This document shows, in pieces, positions 22,781-34,716 of a stretch of 64,000 nucleotides of DNA (position 1 is its first letter; every line of letters begins with the position of its first letter). This DNA comes from Aselliscus stoliczkanus (lineage: Eukaryota > Chordata > Mammalia > Chiroptera > Hipposideridae), in contig CM066729.1 of assembly GCA_033961575.1 (NCBI GenBank), positions 102,078,501 to 102,142,500 on the forward strand, in the 5' to 3' direction. The notes below the pieces were generated by a model. That model saw nothing but the letters and a program-made list of their open reading frames with translations. It did not search any database and had not been told where the DNA came from. The position numbers and the translations under genes were made by a program.

Positions 22781-23079
22781 CATAAAATATTCATGTAGAT
22801 TTTACAAAATTGGATCATGTATATTATAAAGTTGATCAACAAGGATATAGAAAGAATAATAACCAGGATTTTCCTGAGCAAAAAATATATGAAAACCTGC
22901 CATAACAGATAGTAAAATATAGTATCTCATAATTTAAGCTGAGTTGTGGACATGTATAAATTTATATACAAGCTAATAAATCTGTGTAGAGTCCATGAAT
23001 GATACAGGGAATTAGAAAAACTCTAAAATCAATATTTAAAATCAGTCAATAAGAATAAGGTATTCAATAAAAGGATCAG

Positions 23080-23330
23080 TAAAGCTAGCTAAATACTTCA
23101 AAAAGAAAACTTAGGCTCCTACTTCAAAACAAACAAAAATCTCATATAGAATAAACACCAGAAAGTAAATATAAAATCATAAAAATACTTGAAAAAATAT
23201 AGGAAGTTACTTTTATTATTTTAGAGTAAAAATGAAAATCCCTTCTTAGTGTAACCCGAAGATTAGATTCCTTAAAAGAAAAGTCTTAATAGTTTGCATG
23301 TAAAAATATATTTTTTCATGGTAGTTGTTT
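23080..23330 (+). repeat. Ancient L1 ORF2 fragment
   Basis: AATAAACACCAGAAAGTAAA, AATCATAAAAATACTTG and TAGGAAGTTACTTTTATTAT resemble the distal ORF2 region of old L1M elements. It is degenerate, with no open frame. Confidence 0.45.
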
Positions 23331-24300
23331 TTAAATATTGTGAAAAATGGCTTTTCTTGTTGGTTGCCACTGGCCATTTCTCAGTAAAAATGACATGAGA
23401 GCTATTACTTCAATCATAAAACTCAAGGAAATCTTTATAGGTCATAAATATTGTTCCCTGATCTGAAATTCCATTATCTATTGAATATCGCAGGTTATTG
23501 AGATCTATCTTGTTTATGGGATTTTTCCACTTTGAAATGGAATCCTCATGTTTACTAAGTTTTTTCACATCTGTCTGTCTGTGTATATACTGATCCCTTT
23601 TCTACAAATGCAGCATAGTTGTGGAATTTCAGAATTTAAAAGCCCAAATTCTCTGTTTGCCCTCTTACTAAGTAATCCTGGTTCCTCTGATAACCTGTGA
23701 TTTTCCTCTGATAACCTGTTAAATATATCAAAATGCCATGTAAGTCTTTTATTATTCACTGACTCTTGTTTGGCCAGGGAACAGAACGGGAAAGGCAGCC
23801 TGAGTTGGGAATCTAAGAATCAGAAGTTGGAAACTGTTATTGAAGTTTAAGGCTTAATAATCAAAACCAAGAGCCAGAATGTTGGCACCCAGCATTGGAG
23901 GGCCACAAATGTTACAGAATCATAGAGGGCATCAAGGCAAAACCAGCAGACAGGTGCACCCAGACACAATCTAAAGAGAGAAGTTAAATTTAGGAAAGTA
24001 GGCAAAATCGTGATAAACATTCCTGATAAACTTAAGGCCTCAAGGAAGACACATGTGTCTCAGAGAGTTGGTGAGAGGATTTAGGACAGAGGGATAATAT
24101 GGTGACAAGAATGTTGCTCAGCCTTAGCATCTAATGAAGACCAGTAGTTCTTTTCCTCGTTAATTTCCACCAACTACTCACACTCAGAAAATTGAATGTT
24201 CTCCAAGTTCCCCCTCCCTCTTAAGTGATAAAAGGGAACATGAGGGTAACTTCAGTGTAATGAAATATAAGGAGCTGCACCAATTTTGGATTTGTCTAGA
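23331..24300. other. Intergenic DNA, nothing recognised
   Basis: AT-rich. A short tandem duplication TTCCTCTGATAACCTGT occurs at about 23682-23720. No gene was recognised. Confidence 0.4.
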
Positions 24301-24302
24301 AC

Positions 24303-24445
24303 TGGGGTCAACAAAACTCTTTTTCTGTAAAGGGCCAGATAATCTATAGTTTAGATTTGCAGGTCATACAAATCTCTGCCATAGCTATTAAACTCTGCTT
24401 TTATAGCACAAAAACAGCCACAGAAAATATACAAAAGAATGGACA
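24303..24445 (+). repeat. hAT-Charlie (MER20-like) fragment
   Basis: TGGGGTCAACAAAACTCTTT, TTTCTGTAAAGGGCCAGATA and TATAGCACAAAAACAGCCAC match the ordered landmarks of this nonautonomous hAT family. The right terminus is missing. Confidence 0.6.
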
Positions 24446-24684
24446 TGCATATGTCCCAAAAAATTTTTACTTACGAAAAGCAGTAATGAATTTGCTAATT
24501 CCTGAACTAGAATTTGGTTGTATTAGATATTCTTACTTATAATTATTACATCACAGGCTAGGTTTAAGGATTATTTTTATTAAACACAAATTTGTATTAT
24601 AAATACATTTTAGAAATAATTTGATTCATGATGCTTTAAAAGTTATTTAGTTAACACCAAGTGTAAAGAAATTTGATTTTAATT

Positions 24685-24792
24685 TTTTTTTTTTTTTTGA
24701 GGGCTGTGTCACTGGCCCTCATGTGTGGGACTCAAACTGGGGCTGCCGGTTTCCCAAGCCAGTGCTTAACCACTGTGCCACTCGGCCGGCCC
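24685..24792 (-). mobile_element. tRNA-head SINE, short form
   Basis: Reverse short SINE: poly(T), AGGGCTGTGTCACTGGCCCT, GTGCCACTCGGCCGGCC. TSDs of about 12 bp (TGATTTTAATTT at 24674, TGATTTTAAATT at 24793). Confidence 0.85.
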
Positions 24793-25149
24793 TGATTTTA
24801 AATTTCATAGTCTACTTTCTTATTTAAAAATTAGAGACTAATGTGCCTTTTAAAAATATCATCATGGCTTTATTTTACTATACTTTATTATGAGCTCTCT
24901 GAAGGTCAACCTGTATAATTTACATGTTGAGGATCTTATTTTAGAGAAAATATGATGAAAAACAAAATGTATAGGGCAAATATTTTAACACAGGATGATT
25001 CTTAAGTATAATCTTTATTAAAATGTGAAATCTAACTACACTGTTAAGAATTCCAAGATAAAGCACAGAGGTTATAAAAAAGATGTATTTCACAGTGAAT
25101 TTACTTATTGTAGTAATCATTTTACAATATATACATATTATATAGAAAA

Positions 25150-25215
25150 CCATTATTGTGTACACCTAAAACTAATATAGTGTTAGATGTCAACTATATC
25201 TCAATAATTTTTAAA
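25150..25215 (+). mobile_element. L1 3' end fragment
   Basis: GTGTACACCTAAAACTAATA, TGTTAGATGTCAACTATATC, TCAATAATTTTT: the extreme 3' end of an L1. Confidence 0.65.
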
Positions 25216-25219
25216 AATC

Positions 25220-25914
25220 CACTAATGTACCTTTTCAATTTCAAATCTGTGATTTGATATTAATTTTTATAAAAGCAGCAACAGAAAGGATGAGTTTAAA
25301 AGTATTTTAGCCCACTGAGACAATGAAGAGCAGTAAAATATATTTTTGAAAAGTGATATTGGAAAGTGCCTTTTGCTGGGATCTGTTTCATCTTGCACCA
25401 TGGCCAAAATAAGAAGCATTTATTTGGGTTGTTTTTTTTTTTGCATGGTTTCCAGTAAGAAATCACTCTCTACCTCCATCACTCCACTCAGGATGCTAAG
25501 TAAACCTGTGGAGACAAACTCCATGAAGGAGTTCAAGAGGCCAAGTGATCAATTATTTCCCAGAGGAGCAGGATATTGGTTACTTGTGTACAGTCCTTTG
25601 GAGAAAACAAGAAAAATTAACAAGGAAAGAATAGTGAAGAAACTGAAAAGATCCTAGAGTGTATCAATTACAAAACAATTTAATTTTCTCAATCAAGATG
25701 TTACAAATGGTAATGAATAAATCATGTTCTTAACTGTTAATATGCTCTATCAGCTTACTTGTTTTGAAGGAAAACAGGGATCCTGCTGCTTGAGTGTTTT
25801 CCTTTATTTAGTAGTATAACTTTTCAGCATTTCTACTTACTTATCCTTAATAACTTGTTACCACTTTTCATATTTCAAGAACTCAAGTAGCAAATCAATT
25901 CAAGTCGTTCACAA
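25220..25914. other. Intergenic DNA, no gene supported
   Basis: A 103-codon frame at 25346-25657 has no recognisable domain and no family similarity that I can see. No repeat was recognised. Confidence 0.4.
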
Positions 25915-26722
25915 TTCAATTCAGTATGATGAATATTTATTGAGTGTCTACTATATGCCTGGTATTAATCTAGGTGATTGAGATACAACTGTGAGAAAAG
26001 CAAAGATCCCTTTCTCCTGGAACTTATAGTCCTGTGGAGACAGATAATAAACCATAAATTTAAGAAATAAGTCAATTATTTAGTAGATTATAAGATGATA
26101 AGATCCCTTTCTCCTGGAACTTATAGTCCTGTGGAGACAGATAATAAACCATAAATTTAAGAAATAAGTCAATTATTGAGTAGATTAGAAGATGATAAGT
26201 GATGGTGAATTCTGAAGACTGGGACAAGGGATAGGGAATTACAATATTTGATATAGATGAAAGTAGGTCTCTCTGAGAAGGTGAAAGTGTGAGCAAAGAC
26301 TTGAGGAGGTAATAAGTTAGCCAAGAATATGTGTGGGCAAAGAAAGTTTCAGGAGGAGGATATAAGTAGAGCAAAAACCCTAAAATGGGAGTGTCCCTGG
26401 AAAATGGGGGCAAAGATAACAGTGTGTCCCCAGTAAGGTGAGGGTTGGTGGTATATGTAAGGAGTTCATGGATTATAAAATTACAAGATTGGGGTTAGGG
26501 GACACTCTGGGGCACTCTAATGTCTTTTACTCTGAATAGAATGAAGATCCGTTGATGGGTTTTGAACCGAAAACAGACAAGATCTGACCTGTTTTAATAG
26601 GATCATTCTGGGTTCCATGTTGAGAACAGACTGATGAAAGTAAGGGTAAAAGGATGAAGACCAAGCAGAGGGCTATTGGCATAACCCTGGCAAGTGATGA
26701 TAGTGATTCTGGATCATGAAAA
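25915..26722 (-). repeat. L2 fragment, antisense, with internal duplication
   Basis: Starts with the reversed L2 terminus (TATTTATTGAGTGTCTACTA). It continues through CCTGGAACTTATAGTCC, GGTCTCTCTGAGAAGGTG and GACTTGAGGAGGTAATAA to TTTTACTCTGAATAG and CAAGATCTGACCTG. A 97-bp tandem duplication lies at 26003-26196. Confidence 0.65.
26003..26196. repeat. 97-bp tandem duplication inside L2
   Basis: AGATCCCTTTCTCCTGGAAC recurs at 26004 and 26101. The copies run through AGTCAATTATT(T/G)AGTAGATTA(T/G)AAGATGATAA with very few differences. Confidence 0.85.
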
Positions 26723-27447
26723 ATCATCAGGAATAGGAACCAAAGGATTCACTCTATTGCTGATTGAAGCATTTGGGGACCCAACTGTCAAATTGAATCA
26801 TCCTTACTAACTACACCACTTACTCAAGAACTGCCAGAGCTCATAAATCTGTACTGTTTTTCCTGATATTTCTAAATAATTAGAGGTGGATTGAAAAAAA
26901 TATATATGTACTAATGGATTCAAAAGAGAGAAAAAAAGAGAGATTGTTAAGAACATTGAAATGGCGCAGACAAGGCTAGAATAATATATCAGTTGAATCA
27001 GGCTGAACATGTGTGATGAAACATAAGAAGGTAGATTACCTTAATAGTATGGGATTTGGGACAAGGAAGAAAGGCTGAAATTATGGCAGAGAGAATCCTA
27101 TATGTAACTTTGCCTAAAAATATGTGAAAACTATATGCAAAACATTACTTTTAAAAGTGTATTATATTTGATACATTTGGTGATATATTCATTATCTATC
27201 ACGTTGTAACAAGTTATTCCCAAATTTACCTCTTTAAACAAGCATTTATTGACTCATAGCTTATGTGGGTTAAAAAACCAGGCACAGTTTAGCTGGGTAC
27301 CTCTGGGTCAGGGTCTCATGAAATGCGATCAGGTATTGAGTAGGATATAGTCATCTCAACTCAGAGAGAATCTACTTCTGAGCTCAGTCATGAGGCTTTT
27401 GGCATGCCCAGATCCTCATTCATTGTTATCTCCAGTTAGCACTTCCT

Positions 27448-27449
27448 TT

Positions 27450-27533
<84 letters not shown>

Positions 27534-27547
27534 TTTTTTTTTTTTTT
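27448..27547. repeat. (CTTT)n microsatellite plus poly(T)
   Basis: About 21 CTTT units, then about 15 T. It grew from the SINE tail at an integration site that itself ends in CTTTTC. Confidence 0.95.
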
Positions 27548-27970
27548 AAAGGTTTCATTGGGTAATTGAGGGAGGGGAACAGTGTTGGGGAATCTGGGAA
27601 GGGGAACAGACAAGTTGCTGTCCTTTTGTTCTTCAATCTAGTTGTGGAGGACGTTGCTTCACTGGCCCATGTGGGTATTATCATTGCACTCTTCCCATGT
27701 GAGGCAATCGCTCCCCTGCCATTGGACGGACCCTCACAACGGCTCACAGAAGCTCACGAGAACGCATGCCAGATGCCGGCCAGCCCCACTGCAGCCTACA
27801 CCGTTGCCCATGACTCATAGCAGCCAAACTCTAGGTCCAGCTGTTGTTCACCATCTTAGCTGTAGAGGGCACAGCATCACTGGCCCTCTTGTGGGATCCA
27901 AATCGGGGTCCTGCTGCTCAGAGCTGATGTCCCAAGCCAACTCCTAACCAACATGCCACTTGGCTGGCCC
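27452..27970 (-). mobile_element. tRNA-derived SINE, long form
   Basis: Second long-form copy, with perfect 14-bp TSDs, AGCACTTCCTTTTC (27438-27451, 27971-27984). The body (GAGGGAGGGGAACAGTGTTG, GGGAACAGACAAGTTGCTGT) matches that of 6420-6871. The head is degraded (CCACTTGGCTGGCCC). Its A-rich tail has expanded into an AAAG microsatellite. Confidence 0.85.
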
Positions 27971-28270
27971 AGCACTTCCTTTTCATGTGGGCTGCTGCAT
28001 AGGGCAATCCACGACATTATAGCTTGTTTGCCCTGAGAAAGGGAAGAGAGAGAAGCAAAGAGAGACAGAGAGAGAGAAAGAAGGCATACAAGATGGAAGG
28101 CAGTCTTCCTGGAACCTAGTCTAGGAAGTAACATCTCCTCACCTCCGCTATCTTCTACTCTTTAGAAGCCCACACTGAAGGGGAGGAGATTATACATGGA
28201 CATGAATACAAGGAGGCCAAGAACACTGTTGCCATCTTGAGATTGCTTACCATAGATCATTCCACAGCAC

Positions 28271-28849
28271 AAGAATTTAGATGATAGGCACCTAAATAAT
28301 AGCTACACTAGACTCGTGTAAATTATAGATAATTGGTATTCTCTGCAACTAAATGAATCTTAAATTTCAGTCTATCTATATGGTCAACTAGTCAATTCTC
28401 ATTAATTATTCTGGGTGCACTCATCCATTAATTGCTGAAGTTTGAATATAATAAAATTTCATAAGTTCTAGAAAAAGAGAAATTGTAGTAAATGTGGCTG
28501 CATTGTTGAGAATGATTATACACAATGCATCCCAAGTAATAGTCTAACATTCACTTCCTGAATACCCTAATGAATAATATCACAATCTTTTGCACCACTT
28601 ATAATAGGTATATAGAAGCACCTTTTAATTTTTTAGAAAATGACAAATCAGTTAAATTACTTACTGAAGTTCACTAAGAAGAAGCAAAGGATTTTTTTTC
28701 CTTCTAAAAAAACATGATATTTTTCATGGTGGAGCGGAGACAGGAATATTTAATTCATTGCTTAATATCTGCATACAATTATTTGATATCTATATGTAAT
28801 GTTTGTATTTAATAAAAAATGTCAATAACCATTCTGGAAATATTTTTTT
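28271..28849. other. Intergenic DNA, nothing recognised
   Basis: AT-rich sequence with no recognised repeat or gene. Confidence 0.4.
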
Positions 28850-29880
28850 AAATGTTTTTAGTGTGGTAAATACACCTAACATAAAACTTATCATTATAAC
28901 TATTTTTAAGTGTTAAGTTTCAGTAGTGTTAAATACATTTACATTGTTATGCAGCCAATCTCCAGAAACCTCCATTGTGAAAAATTAAAATTCCATACCT
29001 ATTAAACAATAAATTTCTATTCTCCCCACCACAAACCTTGGCAACTACCATTCTACTTTTTGTCTCTATGAATTTGACTATTCTAGGCAACTCTTCTAAG
29101 TGGAATCATAGAGTATTTGTATTTTTGTGACAGGCTTATTTTACTTAACATTATGTTTTCAGGTTCATTCATATTGTTGCATGTGTCAAAATTTTCTTCT
29201 TTTATAAGGGTGAACATTATTTCATTGTATATATACACCATTGTAGATATGTTTATTCATCCATTGATGGACAATTGGGCTGCACCACTTTTTGGCCATT
29301 GTAAACAATGCTACTATGAAAATGGGTGTACAAATACCTCTTTGAAACCTTACTTTTAATTATTTCAGGTATATACTCAGAAGTGGAATTGATGGATCAT
29401 ATGGTAATTCTATTTTTAATTTTTTGACCAAATATTTCACTGTTTTCCATTTCAGGTGTACCATATTACATTCCCATCAACAGTTCACAAAGGTTCCAAT
29501 TTCTCTACATCCTTGTCAACACTTGTTATTTTCTCTTTCATTGATAGTAGCCATTTTGTTGTGTGAGATGATATCTCATGTGGTTTTGCTTTGCATTTCT
29601 CGAATCATTAATGATGTTGAGTATCTTTTCATATGCTTTTTGGCCATTTTTGTATCTTCTTTGGGAAAATTTATTCAAGTCCTTTGCCCATTTTAAATTG
29701 TGTTGTTTTGTTTTTTGTTGAATTGTAGTTTTTAAATCTAGTCTCAATATTAACTTATATCAGATACGTAATTTGCAAATATTTTCCATTTCCTAAATTG
29801 CCTTTTCACTCTGTTACTTTTGTCCTTTGATACACAGACATCTTTAGTTTTAATGTTTTGTACTTTTATTAGTTCTATTA
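28850..29880 (-). mobile_element. Older L1, ORF2 C-terminal region and 3'UTR
   Basis: Reversed L1 landmarks run in order. They are 3'UTR (about 28850-29100), TGAATTTGACTATTCTAGGC, ATCCATTGATGGACAATTGG, TGTAAACAATGCTACTATGA, TCAGAAGTGGAATTGATGGA, and GTTCACAAAGGTTCCAATTT. ATTTTCCATTTCCTAAATTG then stands in the distal ORF2. Frames are broken throughout. It is 5'-truncated near 29880. Confidence 0.75.
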
Positions 29881-30269
29881 ATAGCAAAACAAGAGGTCAC
29901 TCTCTCTACAACTTAGAAATTAGCAGTGTAGTGGTCATATAAGTTTGCGTCTACATTGGGTTTTAGGAATCTCTACGAACATTTTGATAACCTGGATGGC
30001 AGGATCCCCACAAGTTAGTTTACCTGAGGGGTTCTGGCTTGTTTTACCATGTATAGGGTAAATAGTTGGGGGGTAAGGAAGATAGTATATTGAAAATTGT
30101 ATAAGGCTAATGGATTCACATAATTATGTGACCCTTCTGAGGACACTCATGCATCACTTTGAGGGCTATTGGGTTAAATCATATAATAATTGTTGATTCC
30201 TTCTCACTGCACAATTGGTACAATCCAATTACCTTGTATACAATTATTAATAAATGCTATTGTATTTAG

Positions 30270-30390
30270 TCTTTATTTTATATTTCCTCAGTTAGATGTG
30301 TGTGTCTTACTTTTGACTGAGTATGAGCTTCCAGAGGGCAGAGGCCATGCCCAGGTAATCAGCCAAGGCAGGTCTGTGTTACACAGGTAT
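30270..30390 (+). repeat. L2 3' fragment
   Basis: TATGAGCTTCCAGAGGGCAG followed by AGGCCATGCCCAG is the recognisable 3' tail region of L2. Confidence 0.45.
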
Positions 30391-31011
30391 GTTCAGTGGT
30401 AATGACAAAGTTGAAATTTCAAAGGACTATGCACCTGGACACTGTGAAAAGACCCTTTGGAAAAGCAGGCAGACAGAACTTAAAGAGGTTAAACTAAACG
30501 AAAAATACATGGCCAAATGCAGACGAGTACATAAGAACATCAGGGACTCCGTCTTTTTGTCCTCATCCTGTTACAAACTGAGAGCATGAAGAGGTATATC
30601 TCCTAAATTTTCCAGACTCTAATTTTCTAAGTTCTAGAACTTGATTTACATATTTAGTTTTGATCTGCTAAATTCCTTGATTCCATTGGCTTGATTTTGC
30701 CTGAATCTTCTTCTTTTCTTCCTGTGCTCAGAAAAATTATTAGAACTTATGATGTGCCAGGAACATTAGACGGACAGCAGACAAACAATTCTTGCCCTAA
30801 TGGAACTGATAGGCTAATGGAGGATAAAAAATAAAAAATAGAAAAGCAAATAGAATGTGATAAGTATTATGATAAGTAAAATCTAAATTGCTATGGAAGC
30901 ATAAATGACAATCCCTAGGTCAGTTCTGTAGTATTAAGGAAAGCTTCCTAAAAGGTTATATCGAAGTGAGTCTTGAATTGAATGCATAAGTTAGCCAGAG
31001 AAAGAGTATAC

Positions 31012-31059
31012 TGGTGTGTGTGTGCACACGCGCGCCCGTGTGTGTGTGTGTGTGTGTGT
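31012..31059. repeat. (TG)n microsatellite with CG interruption
   Basis: TGTG runs broken by CACACGCGCGCCCG, then about ten TG units. Followed at 31095-31215 by a GA-rich low-complexity tract. Confidence 0.9.
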
Positions 31060-31244
31060 AGTAGAAAATTCAAGATAGAAGGAAGAGGTTGTGAAAACTT
31101 CTGGAGGAGAGAGAGAGCGTAAGGGAGATGGAGAAGGAGAGGAACAGGAGAAGTAGAGGAGAGGGAATGGAAAAGATAAGAGAAGAGAAAAGAGGAAAGA
31201 ACAGAAGAGATATTTTAAAATCTAAATGGTTGGAACATTAAAAA

Positions 31245-32035
31245 GCAAAAAGAAGAATAGTAAATGCAAATCAAAACTACAATGAGATACCACCTCACAC
31301 CCATTAGAATGGCTATTATCAGTAAGACAAGTAACAAGTGTTAGAGAGGCTGTGGAGAAAAAGGAATCCTCATACACTGCTGGTGGGAATGTAAATTGGT
31401 ACAGCCACTGTGGAAAACAGCAAGGAGGTTCCTCAAAAAATTAAAAATAGATTCATCATATGACCCAGCAATCCCTCATCTGGGTATCTACCAAAAAAAA
31501 AAAATCTGCAAACATTTATCAGCAAAGATATGTTTATTGCAGCATTATTCAAAGTGACCAAGACATGGAAACAACCAAAGTGTCCTTCAATACATGATTG
31601 GATAAAGAAGATGTGGTACATATATACAACAGAATATTACTTGGTCATAAGAAAAGATGAAATACTGCCATTTGCAACAACATGGATGGATGTTGAGATT
31701 ATCACACCAAGCAAAATAATTCAGACAGAAAAAGTAGACAGCCATATGCCTTCACTCATATGTGGGATATAAAACTGAAAGCAACAAATGAACAAGTCAA
31801 ACAAACAAACAAAAACTCATAGACACAGACAACAGTTTAGTAGTTATCAGAGGGTCGGGGCAGGGGTCTTCTGGGAAGATGGTAAACAGGATGATGGAAG
31901 GAGAACTGACTCTGGGTGATGAACACAATGCAATATATAGATGATATATTATAGAATTCTACACTTGAAACCTGTAAATTTTACTAACCAATGTCACTCC
32001 ATGAAGTTAAGAAAGATTAAAAAAGGAACAATAAA
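31245..32035 (+). mobile_element. 5'-truncated L1 (ORF2 C-terminus and 3'UTR)
   Basis: Begins in distal ORF2 (AATCAAAACTACAATGAGAT) and runs through TTTATTGCAGCATTATTCAA. Residues SIHDWIKKMWYIYTTEYY are readable at about 31590-31640. The 3'UTR ends ACCAATGTCACTCCATGAAG plus A-rich tail. It is broken by frameshifts. Confidence 0.85.
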
Positions 32036-32114
32036 GGGAGCCCAGAATGTTAAGGATCATGTGAGGAATGTTAAAGAATTTGAACTTTACATTCAGTGTA
32101 ATGAAGAGCGATTG

Positions 32115-32935
32115 ACCAGAGAAATACAAATCAAAAACACAATGAGATATCGCCTCACACCAGTCAGAATCTCTGTTATCAAAAAGCCAAGAAATAACAA
32201 GTGTTGGTCAGGATGGGGAGAAAAGGGAACCCATGTACACTGTTGGTAGCAATGTAAATTGGTTCAACCATTATGGAAAACAGTAAGGAGGTTCCTCAAA
32301 ACATTAAAAATATAACTACTATATGATCCAGCAATTGCACTTCTGGGTATTTACCTAAAAAAAAAAAAATGAAAACACTAACTCTAAAAGATATATACAC
32401 CCCCATGTTCACTGCAACATTATTTACAATAGCCAAGAAATGGAAACAGCTTAAGTGTCCATCAATGGATAAATAGATATATGTATATAGAGTGGAATAT
32501 TATTTAACTATTAAAAAAAGAAATAGTCTTGCCATTTGCAACAATATGGATGGACCTTGAGGGCGTTATGCTAAGTGAAATAAGTCAAAGAGAAATACCA
32601 TATGATTTAACTTATATGTGGGATCTAAAAACAAAACAAAACCAAAAAAGTGAGCTCACAGGTATAGAGAACAGATTGGTGGTTGTCAGAGGCAGGGGTT
32701 GGGGGTGGGTAAAGTGGGTAGAAGAAGTCAAAGGTACAAAATTCCACTTCTAAAGAAATAAGTCATAGGAATGTGTGTACTCATAGCATGGTGACTACAC
32801 TTAAATAAAAAAAAAGTGATGGAACACTTTTAAGCATAGTAGTAATGCATGCAAAAGATTTGCATTTTAGAAAAATTGCTGTCTATCATGTACAGAATAG
32901 GTTAAAGGGAGACCTGACTAGAGAAAACTGAGACC
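32115..32935 (+). mobile_element. Second 5'-truncated L1, tandem to the previous one
   Basis: Starts at almost the same ORF2 position (ATACAAATCAAAAACACAAT). [21 protein letters not shown] is readable at about 32155-32215 as ORF2 C-terminus. Its 3'UTR differs from that of the neighbour (GTTGGGGGTGGGTAAAG, ATAGCATGGTGACTACAC). About 80 bp of L2 separate the two. Confidence 0.85.
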
Positions 32936-33040
32936 CACTATGGGTCTGTTGAAAATAAGATGATGGACTGATTTAGGTGAATAATAGAGGAGATAAAGAA
33001 AGAAGATAAATTCATCAATTTGTCTATATCCAGGAATTTT

Positions 33041-33117
33041 AAAGGAAAGGAAAGGAAAGGAAAGGAAAGGAAAGGAAAGGAAAGGAAAGGAAAGGAAAGG
33101 AAAGGAAAGGAAAGGAA
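33041..33117. repeat. (AAAGG)n microsatellite
   Basis: Fifteen near-perfect AAAGG units, the last slightly altered. The open frames on both strands here are artefacts of the repeat. Confidence 0.95.
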
Positions 33118-33865
33118 GCAGCCAAAGATGATACTCAGATTTCCAGTTTTGACCAGCAGAAGAAAAATGAGGTGGAGCAGGCTGATAAAAAGATTATATC
33201 GGTTTTGCAAATGTTGACTTTGATGTATCCTTTGAACATCAAAGAAACATCTTGTAGGAAGAGGGGTTTCCAAATCAAAAATTTAGGAGACAGGTTGCCC
33301 ATGGAAAGAGGAAGTTGGGGGCTATCAACATACAGACAGAGGGTTACTAAAGCCACAACAGGAAATGAGGGAGAATGTCCTAGAAAGTCTGCAAACTGAA
33401 ATGAGAAGAAAATCAAAGATGGAACACTAAGAAATACCTAAAATTCGAAATTCTACGAAGGAACCTGAGATTTCAATATGAATGAGATGGAATGGAATGA
33501 GTGCTGTGTTAAGGAAAAAAGGAGGGTGCTATACATTGAAAGTAGAAGCAGAGAGGTCAAACAAAGGGAGATTTAAATGATTTAGCAGCAAGAAAACCAG
33601 CCATTGTTGGGTGGGTGGATAGAGTAGAAGAAAAAGTGAAAAGGTTTAAAGAATCAGTGAAGTTGAGAACTGGATGCAGTGAATATGGACAACTCTTCCA
33701 AAAGATTTAGGTGTGAAGCAGTGGTCATAAAGGACAGTGTCTGGTGGAAAGTGTGAGGGTTAGGGACACATTTTTAGAATGTGAAAACTTTGAATATGTT
33801 TATGGGCTAATGAAAAGAAGGAGAAGAAGAAAAGTAAAGCTTGAAGATAAGGGGGAAAAGGGATT

Positions 33866-34232
33866 GTCATAGTCAGCTCAGGCTGCTATAACAAAATACC
33901 ATAGACTGGGTGGTTTAAACAACAGACACTTTTTTCGCATATTTCTGGAGACTGGGAAGTCAATATCAAGGTGCTAGCAGATTTGGTTTTTGGTGAAGGC
34001 CTACTTCCTGGATGGAAGACAGCCACCTTTTCACTGTGTCCTCACATGCTGATGAAAATAAGTTCTTCTCTTCTTATAAGGGCAGAAGTCTTATCAAGGG
34101 GGCTCTGGTTTCATGACCTCATCTAAACCTAATTATGTTAAAAGGTTCCACTTCCTAAAACTATCACATTAAAGCATTAGTGCTTCAACATGTGAATTCA
34201 GGGCTGATGCAGACATTCAGTCCATAGCAAGC
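33866..34232. repeat. Solo LTR-type repeat (MLT1/MST-like)
   Basis: GTCAGCTCAGGCTGCTATAA, ATACCATAGACTGGGTGGTT, CACTGTGTCCTCACATGCTG, and TTCAACATGTGAATTCAGG near the end with CATTCAGTCCATAGCA: the full order of a mammalian MaLR LTR in reverse. It is non-coding. Confidence 0.65.
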
Positions 34233-34482
34233 ATGCTAGGAAGGCAGGAGGTAGGATCCTGAGCACAGATGCAGGGATTAATCTACAATACAACCAGGGA
34301 AATAACTTCTTGTTCCTGGGATTTCCAACTGCAGATTTGGTGGCAAGAAGTTGGGGTAATATTTTCTCTTTGAACAAATAAGCAATTTTATCCATCAATA
34401 ATGAATACAACAGAATGAAATATTTGCGGAAAGAGTGGAAAAAGCACCCTAGGGAAATATAAAATGTATTGAAGACCTAGTC

Positions 34483-34716
34483 CAGTGGTTGGCAAACTTT
34501 TGAGACAGAAGAGCCAATCCTGTCCCTCACAACAATTTAAAAATTATTCGAGAGCCATAAAATAAATGAAATCACCACTATGTGAATAATATCCTTTAAA
34601 AATTTTATAAATGAAACTACATTAGTTTTATTTTCACTTTCAATTTTACTTCAGAGCCACATGTATGTACCCAAAGAGCTGCATGTGGCTCATGAACCAC
34701 GGTTTGCCAACCCCTG
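34483..34716. mobile_element. hAT-type MITE, complete
   Basis: 234 bp with 15-bp terminal inverted repeats, CAGTGGTTGGCAAAC and GTTTGCCAACCCCTG (one mismatch). The flanks at 34475-34482 (ACCTAGTC) and 34717-34724 (GCCTAGGC) are a degraded 8-bp TSD, as expected for hAT transposition. There is no coding sequence. Confidence 0.85.

Larger units (their letters stand above)
27180..28270. repeat. Old LTR-type repeat (MLT1-like), split by SINE
   Basis: The left half (27180-27437) has TCATTATCTATCACGTTGTA, then TTAGCTGGGTACCTCTGGG and a CTTCTGAGCTCAGTCATG segment. The right half (27985-28270) has GGGCTGCTGCATAGGGCAAT, a GA-rich tract, GGAAGTAACATCTCC and AGGGGAGGAGATTATACA. It is the same family as 10145-10640 and is non-coding. 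Assignment to ERVL-MaLR LTRs is from memory. Confidence 0.5.

Noticed and set aside
25346..25657. 103-codon frame with a hydrophobic start
   Set aside because: I looked for a signal peptide or small secreted protein; the rest has no domain or family similarity and there is no supporting context.
27416..27747. Lys/Glu-rich frames
   Set aside because: Translation of the CTTT microsatellite and SINE tail.
30315..30350. Second CTCF-like site (CCAGAGGGCAGAGG)
   Set aside because: Lacks the CCASY half of the core and belongs to an L2 3' tail.
33041..33117. Regular spacing considered as a CRISPR-like array
   Set aside because: Simple 5-bp microsatellite in a mammalian context; no spacers.
33020..33273. 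Repetitive Lys/Gly/Glu and Phe/Leu/Ser frames
   Set aside because: Artefacts of the AAAGG microsatellite.
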